A program made the position numbers and the translations under genes. A stretch of DNA of 64,000 bases. Origin: Oceanisphaera marina (lineage in GTDB: Bacteria; Pseudomonadota; Gammaproteobacteria; Enterobacterales; Aeromonadaceae). Positions 47,918 to 57,364 of the stretch are shown here, in pieces. Under the pieces are notes generated by a model that saw only the letters and a list, made by a program, of their open reading frames with translations, did not search any database and had not been told where the DNA came from. The stretch spans positions 208,917-272,916 of the forward strand of contig NZ_BMKE01000001.1 in assembly GCF_014643915.1 (NCBI RefSeq), in the 5' to 3' direction. Position 1 is the first letter of the stretch. Each line of letters opens with the position of its first letter.

Positions 47918-49323
47918 CACCATCACGTATTCTGCTGATAGATGACGAACCGGCTTTTCGTACCCTCAGCAGCCAATGGCTGGCAAGCGAAGGCTATCAG
48001 GTACAAACCGGTGCCAGTCTGAGCGAGCTGCAAAGCCGGCTCGACGAGTTTGATGCCGACTTGATCCTGCTCGATTTGTCGCTGCCGCCGCATTTCGATC
48101 CACAACACACGCTGGCGGCCTTGCCGCAATTTATCGAGCGTCCGGTGATCATTCTAACCGGTCATGGCGAGCGCGAGCTGGCACTGGAAGCACTGCGCCA
48201 AGGCGCTTGGGATTTTCTGGCCAAGCCCATCGATCCCGACATGCTGGCGGTGGTAGTGAAGCGAGCACTCACCAAGCACCACCTGGTACGCGAACTGAAC
48301 AACCTGAAAAGCAATCAGGGCGGCAAACAGGCGCTTGAAACCCTGATTGGTGCCTCGCCTTCCATGAACACCATTCGTGCCCTGGTCAGCCGCATTGCCC
48401 CCACCGATGTACGAGTGCTGGTCACAGGTCCCTCGGGCACCGGTAAAGAAGTGATTTCTCGCGCCATTCACGATCTGAGCAATCGCGCCAACCAGCCGTT
48501 TATTTCGGTGCATTGCGGGGCCATTCCGGCCGATTTGCTGGAAAGCGAGCTGTTTGGTCACACCAAGGGCGCCTTTACCGGCGCCGACAAGGCCCGCGAC
48601 GGCCTGTTGAAACTGGCCGATGGCGGCACTCTGTTTCTGGATGAAATTGGCGACATGCCCTGGGCTATGCAGGTAAAACTGCTGCGGGTCCTGCAAGAGG
48701 GCAGCTTTTATCCGGTGGGAGGACGCGCCCTGGAAACCATAGACGTGCGGCTGGTGTCGGCCACCAATGCGGATTTGGCAGAAAAGGTACGACTGGGCGA
48801 GTTTCGTGAAGATCTCTACTACCGCATCAAGGGCGTCAACATAGAAACCCGGCCACTGGATGAGCGCTCCGAAGACATTCCTTTACTGATTAATCATTTT
48901 TTGGCGCTGCAGGCTACCGCGTTTCAACAAGCCCCTCAACACCCGGACAGCCAGGCGTTTAACTGGTTTATGCAGCGCCGCTGGCCCGGTAATGTGCGCG
49001 AGCTGAAAAGCGCCCTCGACAGCGTGGCCGCCATCGCCCGCAACGGCGTGATCACGCTCGACGACATTGCCCTGCTCTATCCCGACGCACAAACAGACAA
49101 CCAGGTCAGCACATCATCAGCAAGTACCGACTCCGCCAATCGGCCTGACCAACCCTCAATGGCCCACCCAGACCAAAGCCTGGACGCCCAGGTTCGGGCC
49201 CTGGAAATTACCCTGATAAGCCAGGCCCTGGCCCAACACAACAACAACCGTACCCACGCCGCCCAAGCCCTGGGGTTATCCCGCCAAGGCCTGCTGAAAA
49301 AAATAGAACGATATGGATTGTAA
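47914..49323 (+). CDS. sigma-54-dependent response regulator, NtrC family
   Basis: A 469-residue three-domain activator. The receiver has phospho-acceptor Asp54 (LILLDLSL), the acidic pair Asp10-Asp11 and the TGHGER switch region. The AAA+ domain has Walker A GPSGTGKE at 172 and the sigma-54 loop GAFTGA at 219. A Fis-type HTH ends the protein ([27 protein letters not shown]). Phosphorylation by the overlapping kinase would drive activation of sigma-54 promoters. Its regulon is unknown; none of the nearby promoters shows an obvious -24/-12 element to me. Confidence 0.92.
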   Translation: MTPSRILLIDDEPAFRTLSSQWLASEGYQVQTGASLSELQSRLDEFDADLILLDLSLPPHFDPQHTLAALPQFIERPVIILTGHGERELALEALRQGAWDFLAKPIDPDMLAVVVKRALTKHHLVRELNNLKSNQGGKQALETLIGASPSMNTIRALVSRIAPTDVRVLVTGPSGTGKEVISRAIHDLSNRANQPFISVHCGAIPADLLESELFGHTKGAFTGADKARDGLLKLADGGTLFLDEIGDMPWAMQVKLLRVLQEGSFYPVGGRALETIDVRLVSATNADLAEKVRLGEFREDLYYRIKGVNIETRPLDERSEDIPLLINHFLALQATAFQQAPQHPDSQAFNWFMQRRWPGNVRELKSALDSVAAIARNGVITLDDIALLYPDAQTDNQVSTSSASTDSANRPDQPSMAHPDQSLDAQVRALEITLISQALAQHNNNRTHAAQALGLSRQGLLKKIERYGL

Positions 49324-49496
49324 ACACAAGCTGAAAGCCTGTTTTTTGGTTATAACTCTGCCAGCCTTGTGTCGATAATGAATGGGTAGCGACCCACGGT
49401 CCAGGAAGGGTGGTAGTATCCAGTAAACCGCATTTACGACGTGATATTAGTTACCGTTATTGTAGTGTTGAACAGCAAGTAGCGATATGCTCAAAC

Positions 49497-49530
49497 CAAA
49501 AAAGAGAGCTGCCTGACTCAGACAGCTCTC
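49497..49530 (-). terminator. rho-independent terminator of envelope module
   Basis: Stem GAGAGCTG / CAGCTCTC with a further partly paired interior; on the minus strand TTTTTT follows. It lies 25 bases after the VWA-like gene and ends the three-gene module. Confidence 0.82.
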
Positions 49531-49556
49531 AATTACCCGCATCAATAAGAAGCCGA

Positions 49557-50375
49557 TTAGTTCAAATCCATACCTAGGTTTGGCGTACCAAAACCTTCAA
49601 GACTCGCATTGGAGTTTTCAAAATATGCACTCCAAAATTCCTTTATTCTGTCTATATATTCACCAGGATAATAATGGCCTGGTTGATCAGGTAAATACCC
49701 TACGCCAAGCACATAAACTCTAGCTCCGCCCAGATCGGTAAACAGTTGTCTGTCTTCAACTATTTTCAGCTCATTCGCAGCTTTTTTGTTCTTGCCGTAA
49801 AGCGACGTGTAGTCACTATTTTCCATCATATCGCTGAGTATAAAGACGACTCGTTCTTCCGTTTGACTACGCTGGAGATCGCCCGCTATTGCACGTAGTG
49901 AAAAGATGATCTCAGTCTTAGGATGATCTAACGAGGCACCTTTCACTGTCTGCACAAACTCACGACCAAAAGTTTGCGTAAACAAACCCATCTGTCCTTT
50001 AAGACAGTTATCCAATCTACGTAATCGTGTCATGTTGATATCATTACGTGCTGATTCAGTTAATAGTCCATCCAATTTTCCGCTGTAATGTAACCGCATA
50101 TAGTTACCGTTAGCCAATGATGAAAAACTGTATAATTTGACTTCATCACCTGGCTTTACAAAGCGGGCAATGTGCCCCCAGGCGGCACGCTGCAGATCAT
50201 CAGAAAGCGGTAGAGTTTGATCCACCACCACAGTCAACAATCGACCCGAAACGGCAGGCCTGGCATCACTTAACTGCGCTTGGTCATAACAGCTCACAAT
50301 GTCATTTCGTTCGCTGGCAAAAGAACCTGTCGCGGTAACGAGTGCGGCAATAGCGACTAAACATGTCAGTTTCAT
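49557..50375 (-). CDS. secreted von-Willebrand-like protein of unknown function
   Basis: A 272-residue protein with a Sec signal peptide (MKLTCLVAIAALVTATGSFASE) and a likely VWA-type alpha/beta fold: first strand RLLTVVVDQTLPLSDDLQ, middle KTEIIFSLRAIAGDLQRSQTEERVVFILSDMMENSDYTSLYG, later GGARVYVLGVGYLPDQPG. The MIDAS motif DxSxS is replaced by DQTLPLS, so metal binding is doubtful. I do not recognise a named family. Its ATG overlaps the stop of the upstream membrane-protein frame as ATGA, so the two are coupled. Base composition is lower in GC than the flanks. Confidence 0.7.
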   Translation of the reverse strand: MKLTCLVAIAALVTATGSFASERNDIVSCYDQAQLSDARPAVSGRLLTVVVDQTLPLSDDLQRAAWGHIARFVKPGDEVKLYSFSSLANGNYMRLHYSGKLDGLLTESARNDINMTRLRRLDNCLKGQMGLFTQTFGREFVQTVKGASLDHPKTEIIFSLRAIAGDLQRSQTEERVVFILSDMMENSDYTSLYGKNKKAANELKIVEDRQLFTDLGGARVYVLGVGYLPDQPGHYYPGEYIDRIKEFWSAYFENSNASLEGFGTPNLGMDLN

Positions 50376-52105
50376 GCGGTTTCCTTACTGGCAAACATTC
50401 CTAACTTTTTCATCACCAGCTGTTGCTCACGTATATCTTGCAGTATCTCGACATCGATATTGAGGCTTTTGCTGGCCATCGCCAGTTCGCTGACTTCCAG
50501 CTCGGTCAAATCGTTAAAGGTCGCCGCATCTATCGGATCAACCTTGTCTTCCTGATCTTCAATAACCTCATTGGCCGCCGTTTTCACGCCAAAATGACCG
50601 ATCAGTTTCAGGGCTTTTTGTTGTTCTTGAATATCCTGAAGCTCAGACAGATCCAACTTCATGGCTCGGCTTAACGCTGACAGCTCGGTATCACTCATCT
50701 CGGTAATATCATGAAAATTCATGGCATCTCTAGAGGTGGTACTGGGAGAGCTTCCGGGCGCTAACTTTCCACTCTCTGCTGCTGCGCCCGAGGCGTTAAC
50801 ACCCTTATTCCTGTCTGCATCAGCTGCTGCTCTAGGCATATTTTCCATCGATACAAAAGCCAAAAAATGTCGAGCGGCTACATCTACGCTGGAGCTAGCA
50901 TCATCTCGGTCAGAATCTGTGGTGTGCAGCATGCTGCGCTTTTGCTGCAAGGCCCGCAGTTTTTCATTCGCATGACCACGTATTTTGTTACGCTTTGTTT
51001 CCAACCAGTCTTCCAGTTCATCTGCGCTCTGAAATTTATGTGTATACTTCCAGGCCGCCTTGGAATGAATTCCTTTGAATCCGTAAGCAATAGCCAACCA
51101 CAGCATGATGCACTGAATCGCAATGTAGATAACCGACAGCACCACATAAGTCATCAAAGAGGCGCTGCGTATCGCATCTATTTGCTCTTGAATGCTTACC
51201 TCAACCTCAGCATTATTAATATCTTCCGAGATTTCCGGCAAATCGAAGGGGCCGGCCATAGTGCCCGCTGCAGCAGGCGGTTGCAGTGATGAAATCATCT
51301 CGGTTTCTATGCTTTTCAGGGTTTCAGCCCGTATCCAGAAGGCGGCCACGGCAAAGATAAGAATCAGTGCGAAAAAGCCCACAACCCAGTTTTTTTTCTG
51401 GCTGACTTCGGCGTTAGCATGTACCCGCGCCATAATATGTTGATAATCAGGTTTGTCATCATCATCAAAAGTGGCATCAAGATTAATGGAATACAATTGT
51501 TTCAGCTTGGGGGTTCTGTCGTCCTTTGGCGTTGCACGCCACCAAGCATGCGCCTTACCGATCAAATTATTGTAGTGGATCTGCGAGCCGGCGAAATGAG
51601 CCAGACCACCACTGATCAATGCCAAGAAGAACGCTACTGATCAGGCCAGATATCCCATTTGGGTAGCACTCACGTTCGGATTTACCCAAGGACCTATCAC
51701 AAAAGCAAAACCCACGGCTTCCAGAATAAGTAACACTACAGCCAACACGTATACCCAAGCTGGCGTCGGCTTTCTGCCTGCTTCACCGACTTTAGCTAGG
51801 TAGTCTTTACTCTTACGATATAAACTTGAGCCACCGTCATATTTTTTATATTCAGTGTAATAGGCAGAACAGAGATCTTTCTCCACCGTAGGCCAGCCAT
51901 CTGGCTGGTTACATTGTTTTTTGGCGAAGCGATCAATAGTGCCAATAAAGGGAATGCGATGCCAAACACGCATGGCAAAATAACGAACTTCCTCCCAGTA
52001 TTTGGCCAAAACCGCCAAGGCAATACAGAGGCTAACCAGACTCCACACGATGCCTTGATTAGCTCTAAGAGCCGCTAAGAGTGTATCCAGTGATAACGTT
52101 TCCAT
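50372..52105 (-). pseudogene. multi-TM protein with an internal in-frame TGA, unknown function
   Basis: A 577-codon frame interrupted only by TGA at 51641-51643. The N-terminal part (154 residues) has TM helices at about 18-36 and 115-138. Directly after the TGA, in the same frame, SVAFFLALISGGLAHFAG continues as a TM segment, then come WVVGFFALILIFAVAAFW and YVVLSVIYIAIQCIMLWLAIAYGF, and a 240-residue hydrophilic C-terminus with two copies of a 46-residue unit. The distal part has no ribosome site near its first possible start (TTG 51625). This looks like one protein cut by a nonsense change, or, less likely, readthrough. It is flanked by an OmpA-type lipoprotein and a secreted VWA-like protein. 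Confidence 0.72.
50385..50722 (-). repeat. duplicated 46-residue protein unit
   Basis: Two protein repeats in the C-terminal region, beginning MNFHDITEMSDTELSAL and ATFNDLTELEVSELAMA and ending IGHFGVK and LGMFASK. Both contain LQDIxEQQ. About 19 of 46 positions are identical. They look like acidic helical protein-interaction units. Confidence 0.75.
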
Positions 52106-52113
52106 CTTTTACC

Positions 52114-53667
52114 TTAAGATCTGATAGGTTGGTATTGAGCGACATAAGGCTGATTACTATCGGAATAGAACAGCACGCCGTCTTTGGCTTTGGCATTCCC
52201 CTTGCTGAATACCACATCCATGCAAGTCACTGGCGTATTCTTGCCATTAAAGAACACTCGGTAGAGCAGGTCTGTCTCGCCTTCGTAGGTATTGGCCACG
52301 CTGACATATTTATCGGTTAAGGCCTTGCGGTTACCTTTATCGTAGCCCTTAACAATCTGTACTAACGGCTGACGATCTATGGCCGCATTTTTTTTCAGTA
52401 TCGAAACTGGAGATATAGTGACCAAATGGCCATTGACTAAATTAGCCCACACCCGATTGTTATAGCCGGGTAGATATTCTCTGGTTTTGTGACTATTCAA
52501 TGGCTTGTTGGTAGCAAGGTTAATCACCTCACCCTGCTGCCTAGGCATATCTTCCAAACAACTGGAAATAGGAACATCTGACGCTTCGGCCTTGGATATA
52601 AGGTTAAAACCTCCAGATTTGGGCTCGATATTCATTCCCAGGGACGCCGTATAATTATGTGCCGGTGAGCCACCAAAATTCACTCGCGCAGTACTATCGA
52701 CAATATCAGCTCCTGGCTTGCTCTTGGCATTACCGTTATTGGGTGTTCGCACATCCTGTGATTGAGATTTGCTTGCCTGAGACTCAACCCGCTTGGCGGT
52801 AGTGGTTCGCTTTTCCTTTGAGCTGAGTTCAGTGCCAGATTTAATAACAGGTTTGGGGCTAACAACCGGGCTAGGCGCACTTGATGTACCAAAAGCCAAA
52901 TATTTACTGTTGCCTTTTTCGGCATCAATACGCTGGGCCAGCATCTGCTCATCGGTGACTTCTACTATTTCCACTCGACGATTTTTATTACGACCCGCCA
53001 CCACCGTATTATCACCTATGGGCCTTGAAGAGCCCGCCCCCTGGAAATAAATATGGCTGGCAGGAATACCCGCCGAGGCTAAAACCTTACCTACCGTTTG
53101 TGCACGGCGCTCAGATAAACGTTGATTCAAGGCAGCAGAGCCGGTGGCATCCGTATGACCTACGACGAGTAACTTTGGTTGCTCAGAGTCCGTCGCTGAG
53201 CCAGCAAAAATGGCAGCCAGTTTACCTATCTGCCTTCTCCCATCAGCGGTTAACTGATGAGAGCCAACGGCAAACATGCTGCTGTCTTGTGTAGTGGCAA
53301 CCAAACCTGTGCCGGAAGTTGAGCGCTGCTGACTATTGTCGGTGGTTTTAAGCTCCTCTATTTCAATACTCATCCCTTCTTCACGCGCCAGGGCGCGTAT
53401 TGCCTTTACCCTATGCTGGTAAGCAGTACTTAAGCCGCAGCCAGCCGCTGCTCCCACCAAAGAACCTCCAATAATGCTTTTGGTGTCTCCTCCAGTAAGA
53501 GCTGCAATCCCCCCTCCCAGCACACCGCCGACAACACCACCGGCGGCGCATGCAAGGCTACCGGACGAATTAGCATAAAAATTGTCAATACTGGCACATC
53601 CGGTAACACTCAATACGACAGCGCAACTCAAAGTAGTTAGATAATATTTATTATTCTTCTTTTTCAA
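52114..53667 (-). CDS. OmpA-domain outer-membrane lipoprotein with glycine-zipper and novel C-terminal domain
   Basis: A 517-residue lipoprotein: lipobox VTGC at Cys 24, then a glycine-zipper segment (AAGGVVGGVLGGGIAALTGGD, about residues 40-76). An OmpA/MotB peptidoglycan-binding domain follows at about 128-235 (VVGHTDATGSAALNQRLSERRA, GRNKNRRVEI), then a Ser/Lys-rich linker, and a 180-residue C-terminal domain I do not recognise (VINLATNKPLNSHKTREYLPGYNNRVWANLVNGHLV, CMDVVFSKG). It should bridge outer membrane and cell wall. It heads the module and ends 8 bases before the membrane-protein gene. Confidence 0.85.
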   Translation of the reverse strand: MKKKNNKYYLTTLSCAVVLSVTGCASIDNFYANSSGSLACAAGGVVGGVLGGGIAALTGGDTKSIIGGSLVGAAAGCGLSTAYQHRVKAIRALAREEGMSIEIEELKTTDNSQQRSTSGTGLVATTQDSSMFAVGSHQLTADGRRQIGKLAAIFAGSATDSEQPKLLVVGHTDATGSAALNQRLSERRAQTVGKVLASAGIPASHIYFQGAGSSRPIGDNTVVAGRNKNRRVEIVEVTDEQMLAQRIDAEKGNSKYLAFGTSSAPSPVVSPKPVIKSGTELSSKEKRTTTAKRVESQASKSQSQDVRTPNNGNAKSKPGADIVDSTARVNFGGSPAHNYTASLGMNIEPKSGGFNLISKAEASDVPISSCLEDMPRQQGEVINLATNKPLNSHKTREYLPGYNNRVWANLVNGHLVTISPVSILKKNAAIDRQPLVQIVKGYDKGNRKALTDKYVSVANTYEGETDLLYRVFFNGKNTPVTCMDVVFSKGNAKAKDGVLFYSDSNQPYVAQYQPIRS

Positions 53668-54127
53668 AGCGTTATCCCGTTACGTTCACAAAAAAGATAT
53701 TATGTGCCTATCATTTTTTATTTAAGATAAAAATGTAAAATGAAGTTTTTCTACACTAGAAAATGCTCAGCGCGACATAGCAAGCAGTGTGCTATATCGG
53801 CCTGTAGATTGAGCTCAAACTCAACTTTATAAAGAACCTGCTAATGCAATACCTCATATTTACGATCCAAGGCAACGCACCCGCCTCACATCAAGGTAAT
53901 GACAAATATTAGCTTGCTATCTTCCTGGCTATTCACCGTAAATACCTAACATTGCGTTCAATATTTACTCTTTGATGAAGAAGACGATCCAACAATCAAA
54001 AAAACAATGCCGCAATGCGTTTTGCAAAAAACGCAAATGTAAGTAATTTAAGACTCATATGCAACAATTTTATGCTTCTGTTACATATTGGAAACGAAAC
54101 AACGAGCTAACAGCAAGTTAATTTGTA

Positions 54128-54158
54128 TTGACAGTATGGCAGGCCGGTGCGTGATAAA
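54128..54158 (+). promoter_or_regulatory. candidate sigma-70 promoter with no downstream gene
   Basis: TTGACA, a 19-base spacer and GATAAA on the plus strand, in a region without a supported plus-strand gene for over 5 kb. The spacer is longer than optimal. If active it would make an untranslated RNA. Confidence 0.3.
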
Positions 54159-54543
54159 GTTGATAATGACGACCATTTAATGAACAATTTTCTATTCACC
54201 AGGTGGTGATTTAGAGCAGCCCGAAACTACATAGCGTCAGGCAGCTCTACCAGATATGAGCTATCACGATAAAAACTATTCTTGAACAATCAGCAGGAAT
54301 AAAACAAGTCTTCAGGATAACTAATCGTAAACAGTGATGGTCATAGAACCATTTAAATCATCCTCTCGAAACCGCAGACTCCTCATTGCTATATTGCGCC
54401 ATTCCCCAACGCTGAAGAGAATCAGCCGATGGAGCAGGGCTCTAGCTTATCTATCTAGTGGCCATGATTGCCCTGTCGTTCACTCCCAATCCCAACAGTC
54501 TGCTGCCGCTGGCCCGTTAAGCCCTCGAATAAATACGGCCCAT

Positions 54544-54581
54544 AAAAAACGCCGGTCAGTTCCTTCGAGCTGACCGGCGTT
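54544..54581 (-). terminator. rho-independent terminator of NSS transporter gene
   Basis: Stem AACGCCGGTCAG / CTGACCGGCGTT with a 10-base loop, followed on the minus strand by TTTTTT, 20 bases after the stop. Confidence 0.9.
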
Positions 54582-54600
54582 GGAATTGTGTCAGTCGGTG

Positions 54601-55962
54601 TTATTTCAGATTGAAATAAAACACGATCAGTAACGCGACGGGAGTCAGGTAACGGACCACCGGAAACCACAGCTTGTGCCAGCCGCCCAGTTCACTGGCG
54701 GAGTGTGCCGGTTTCATCTTCCAGCCTACAAAAACGGCGATCAGCAAGGCGACGATCGGCATCATGATGTTGGCGGTCACATAGTCGTACAGGTCGAACA
54801 GGGTTTTACCTTCAAAGCGGGAAAACATGTCGAGCGGAGTTACATCGGACCAGACATTAAGCGACAGCAAGGTAGTAATCCCCACCAACCAGGCGGCAAC
54901 CCCGCCACCAATGGCCGCCGTTACCCGGCCTACGCCTTTCTCGTTCAAATAGCTGACCAGGGACTCCAGCATGGAGATGGACGAGGTCCAGGCGGCAAAC
55001 AACAGCAACACGAAGAACAGCGAGGCAAAGAAACTGCCGCCGGGCATCTGGCCAAAGGCCACCGGCAGGGTCACGAAAATCAGGCCGGGGCCTTCACCGG
55101 CGGCCAGGCCGTGGGCGAACACGATAGGGAAAATAGCCAGCCCCGCCAGCAGCGCCACGCCGGTATCCATCACGGCAACCACCACGGCGGTACGAGCAAT
55201 AGAAACGTTTTTGGGCAAATAGGCGCCGTAGGCCATCATGGCACCACTGGCCAGGCTCAGTGTAAAAAAGGCATGGCCAAGGGCAATCAGTATCGACTCG
55301 GCGGTAAGGGCAGAAAAATCCGGCTTGAACAAGAAACTGACGGCCTGCCCAAAGTGGCCGGTGGTGGTGGCATAGCCCACCAGGATCAGCAGCAGCACGA
55401 ACAGCGCCGGCATCAGCTTGGTCACGGCCCGTTCCAGCCCGTGCCGTACGCCACCGGCGGAGACCAGTACCGTCAGCCCCATAAATACCGAATGCCACAA
55501 CAGCAACTGGCCGGGTGAAGCCAGCAACTGACCAAACAGCTCACCGGAGTGGTCGGCGCTAATGTTATTAAAGCCACCACTCATGGCTGACACTATATAA
55601 GGCATGGTCCAGCCGGCAATCACGCTGTAAAACGACAAAATCAAAAATGCCGCCAGAGTGGCCAACACGCCGACTCCGACCCAGCTTTTGCTGCGCCCTT
55701 CTGTTGCGGCTACGGCCGCCATGGTGCCGATGGGGCTTTTACCGCCGCGCCGACCCAGCATGACTTCCGACATCATCAGCGGTAAACCGATAATGGCAAT
55801 ACAGGCCAGATATACCAGCACAAAAGCACCGCCGCCGTTTTCGCCGGTAATGTAGGGAAATTTCCAGATATTCCCCAGCCCCACGGCCGAGCCGACGGCA
55901 GCCATAATAAACACAAAACGACTGGACCATAGAGCCGGGCTGGTTGCAGGGCGCTGAGACAT
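54601..55962 (-). CDS. NSS-family sodium-dependent amino-acid transporter
   Basis: A 453-residue neurotransmitter:sodium symporter homologue. The first helix carries the LeuT-type unwound sodium/substrate site AAVGSAVGLGNIWKFPYITGENGGGAFV. Later helices include LGHAFFTLSLASGAMMAYGAYL and the SSISMLESLVSYL block that forms the second sodium site. It imports an amino acid; which one is unknown, though hppD next door makes an aromatic substrate conceivable. The ATG at 55962 gives a normal N-terminus but lacks a good ribosome site; a TTG at 56019 would add 19 residues. The region before it has a 12-base direct repeat (AAACAAAAAGCC at 56014 and 56030). Confidence 0.88.
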   Translation of the reverse strand: MSQRPATSPALWSSRFVFIMAAVGSAVGLGNIWKFPYITGENGGGAFVLVYLACIAIIGLPLMMSEVMLGRRGGKSPIGTMAAVAATEGRSKSWVGVGVLATLAAFLILSFYSVIAGWTMPYIVSAMSGGFNNISADHSGELFGQLLASPGQLLLWHSVFMGLTVLVSAGGVRHGLERAVTKLMPALFVLLLILVGYATTTGHFGQAVSFLFKPDFSALTAESILIALGHAFFTLSLASGAMMAYGAYLPKNVSIARTAVVVAVMDTGVALLAGLAIFPIVFAHGLAAGEGPGLIFVTLPVAFGQMPGGSFFASLFFVLLLFAAWTSSISMLESLVSYLNEKGVGRVTAAIGGGVAAWLVGITTLLSLNVWSDVTPLDMFSRFEGKTLFDLYDYVTANIMMPIVALLIAVFVGWKMKPAHSASELGGWHKLWFPVVRYLTPVALLIVFYFNLK

Positions 55963-56184
55963 TTGTTTGCTTTGGGGCACGGGCGCTGCCACTCCTGTTA
56001 CTGACTGCTTTTTAAACAAAAAGCCTGCTAAACAAAAAGCCAGCCATTCTCGGGGTCTGCAGACCCTGGGTGTAAAGAATAGCTGACAGCATGTCCTGCT
56101 ATTTTGCCACTAACGGATAAAATAAAAAATGGCAGCCAGTAAATATGTCAGTTTTAAGCCCAGTTTTGTGCGTTATCTCCAGTA

Positions 56185-57288
56185 TCACTCGCGCTTTAAT
56201 ACGCCGCGGCGGATCTGATCTTCCTCTATGGATTCAAAAAGAGCCTGAAAATTCCCCTCTCCAAAGCCTTCATTGCCTTTACGCTGAATGATTTCGAAGA
56301 AAATCGGCCCTATTACCGTATCGGTAAAAATCTGCAGCAATACCCCCTGCCCCTCAGTGGGCGCACCGTCGATCAGAATATGGTTTTTTTGTAATCTGGC
56401 CACATCTTCGCCATGACCGGGCAGCCGAGTGTCCAGCTGTTCGTAGTAAGTGTCGGGAGTGTTCATAAAACTCATGCCGCCGTTACGCAATGTTTCCACG
56501 GTGGCAAAAATATCGGCCGTGCCCAGCGCAATATGCTGAATCCCCTCCCCCTGATACAGACGCAGAAACTCCTCGATCTGGCTTTTATCGTCGGACGACT
56601 CGTTGATGGGAATGCGAATTTTACCGCACGGGCTGGTCATGGCCCGGGATTTAAGACCGGTAAGCTTGCCTTCAATATCGAAGTAGCGAATCTCTCTAAA
56701 GCCAAATAGACGCTCGTAAAATCCCGCCCACAAGTCCATATTGCCCATGGCCACGTTATGGGTTAGATGATCAATATAGGTCAGCCCCACCCCTTTGGGC
56801 TCTTGATACACGCCCGGGATGGGCTTGAAGTCCACGTCGTAGATACTGTGCTCGCCGTAGCGATCCACCAGATAAATCAGTGAGCCGCCAATACCTTCTA
56901 TGGCCGGAATTTGCAGCTCCATGGGCCCGGCCCCCAAAGCCACCACCTTGGCGCCTTTTTCCGCCAGCTGCGTAATGGCCGCGGCGGCATCCTTCACTCT
57001 GAAGGCCATGGCGTTGGCACAGGGGCCATGCAGACGCGAAAATTCCGCCGCCCGACTGTTGGGCTCGGCATTTAAAATAAAGTTGATGTCCCCCTGACGA
57101 TACAAGGTCACGTTTTTACTGCGATGGCGAGCAATGGCCACAAAGCCCAGCCGCTCGAACAGCTTGGCCAGTTGCTCTGGCTGATGGGAGGCATACTCCA
57201 CAAACTCGAAGCCGTCGGTGTTCAGCGGGTTATCCCACGCCAGCGGCTGGGTAGATGAAGCAGATGTGGTAGAACGAATAGCAGCCAT
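56185..57288 (-). CDS. hppD: 4-hydroxyphenylpyruvate dioxygenase
   Basis: A 367-residue non-haem iron dioxygenase converting 4-hydroxyphenylpyruvate to homogentisate. The iron ligands lie in YIDHLTHNV (about residue 175), GIQHIALGTADIF (about 250) and FFEIIQRKGNEGFGEGNFQALF (about 330). The first residues (AAIRSTTSASSTQP) are a low-complexity leader, then NPLNTDGFEFVEYAS begins the family. GGGGGG precedes the ATG. No homogentisate dioxygenase is in the window, so the product is either degraded elsewhere or forms pyomelanin. Confidence 0.96.
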   Translation of the reverse strand: MAAIRSTTSASSTQPLAWDNPLNTDGFEFVEYASHQPEQLAKLFERLGFVAIARHRSKNVTLYRQGDINFILNAEPNSRAAEFSRLHGPCANAMAFRVKDAAAAITQLAEKGAKVVALGAGPMELQIPAIEGIGGSLIYLVDRYGEHSIYDVDFKPIPGVYQEPKGVGLTYIDHLTHNVAMGNMDLWAGFYERLFGFREIRYFDIEGKLTGLKSRAMTSPCGKIRIPINESSDDKSQIEEFLRLYQGEGIQHIALGTADIFATVETLRNGGMSFMNTPDTYYEQLDTRLPGHGEDVARLQKNHILIDGAPTEGQGVLLQIFTDTVIGPIFFEIIQRKGNEGFGEGNFQALFESIEEDQIRRGVLKRE

Positions 57289-57364
57289 GATAACGATCCC
57301 CCCTGTTAGCTGTGGTCGCTGGTATGCGCACTCTATTGAGCATAGGGGAAAACACGAATTTCAG

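Larger units (their letters stand above)
53668..54600. other. AT-rich intergenic region, no supported gene
   Basis: About 930 bases between the envelope module and the NSS transporter gene, clearly richer in A+T than the rest. It holds the module's promoter region on the left. On the plus strand TTGACA at 54128 with GATAAA 19 bases later resembles a promoter; downstream sequence includes the near-palindrome AGAGCAGCC / GGCAGCTCT (about 54212-54256). A 79-codon frame at 54334-54573 has no ribosome site or recognisable motif. The right end is the terminator at 54544. Confidence 0.6.

Noticed and set aside
51641-51643. Selenocysteine at the TGA
   Set aside because: It lies in a hydrophobic membrane helix with no redox motif, and I could not see a convincing SECIS-type hairpin directly downstream.
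53842-53910. 22-codon ATG frame in the AT-rich gap
   Set aside because: Too short and without a ribosome site or conserved pattern.
54334-54573. 79-codon frame in the gap before the NSS gene
   Set aside because: No ribosome site, no motif, and it runs into the terminator hairpin at 54544.
49324-54600. Integrated element with att sites
   Set aside because: No integrase, tRNA end or flanking direct repeat was found; the AT-richness alone does not define an element.
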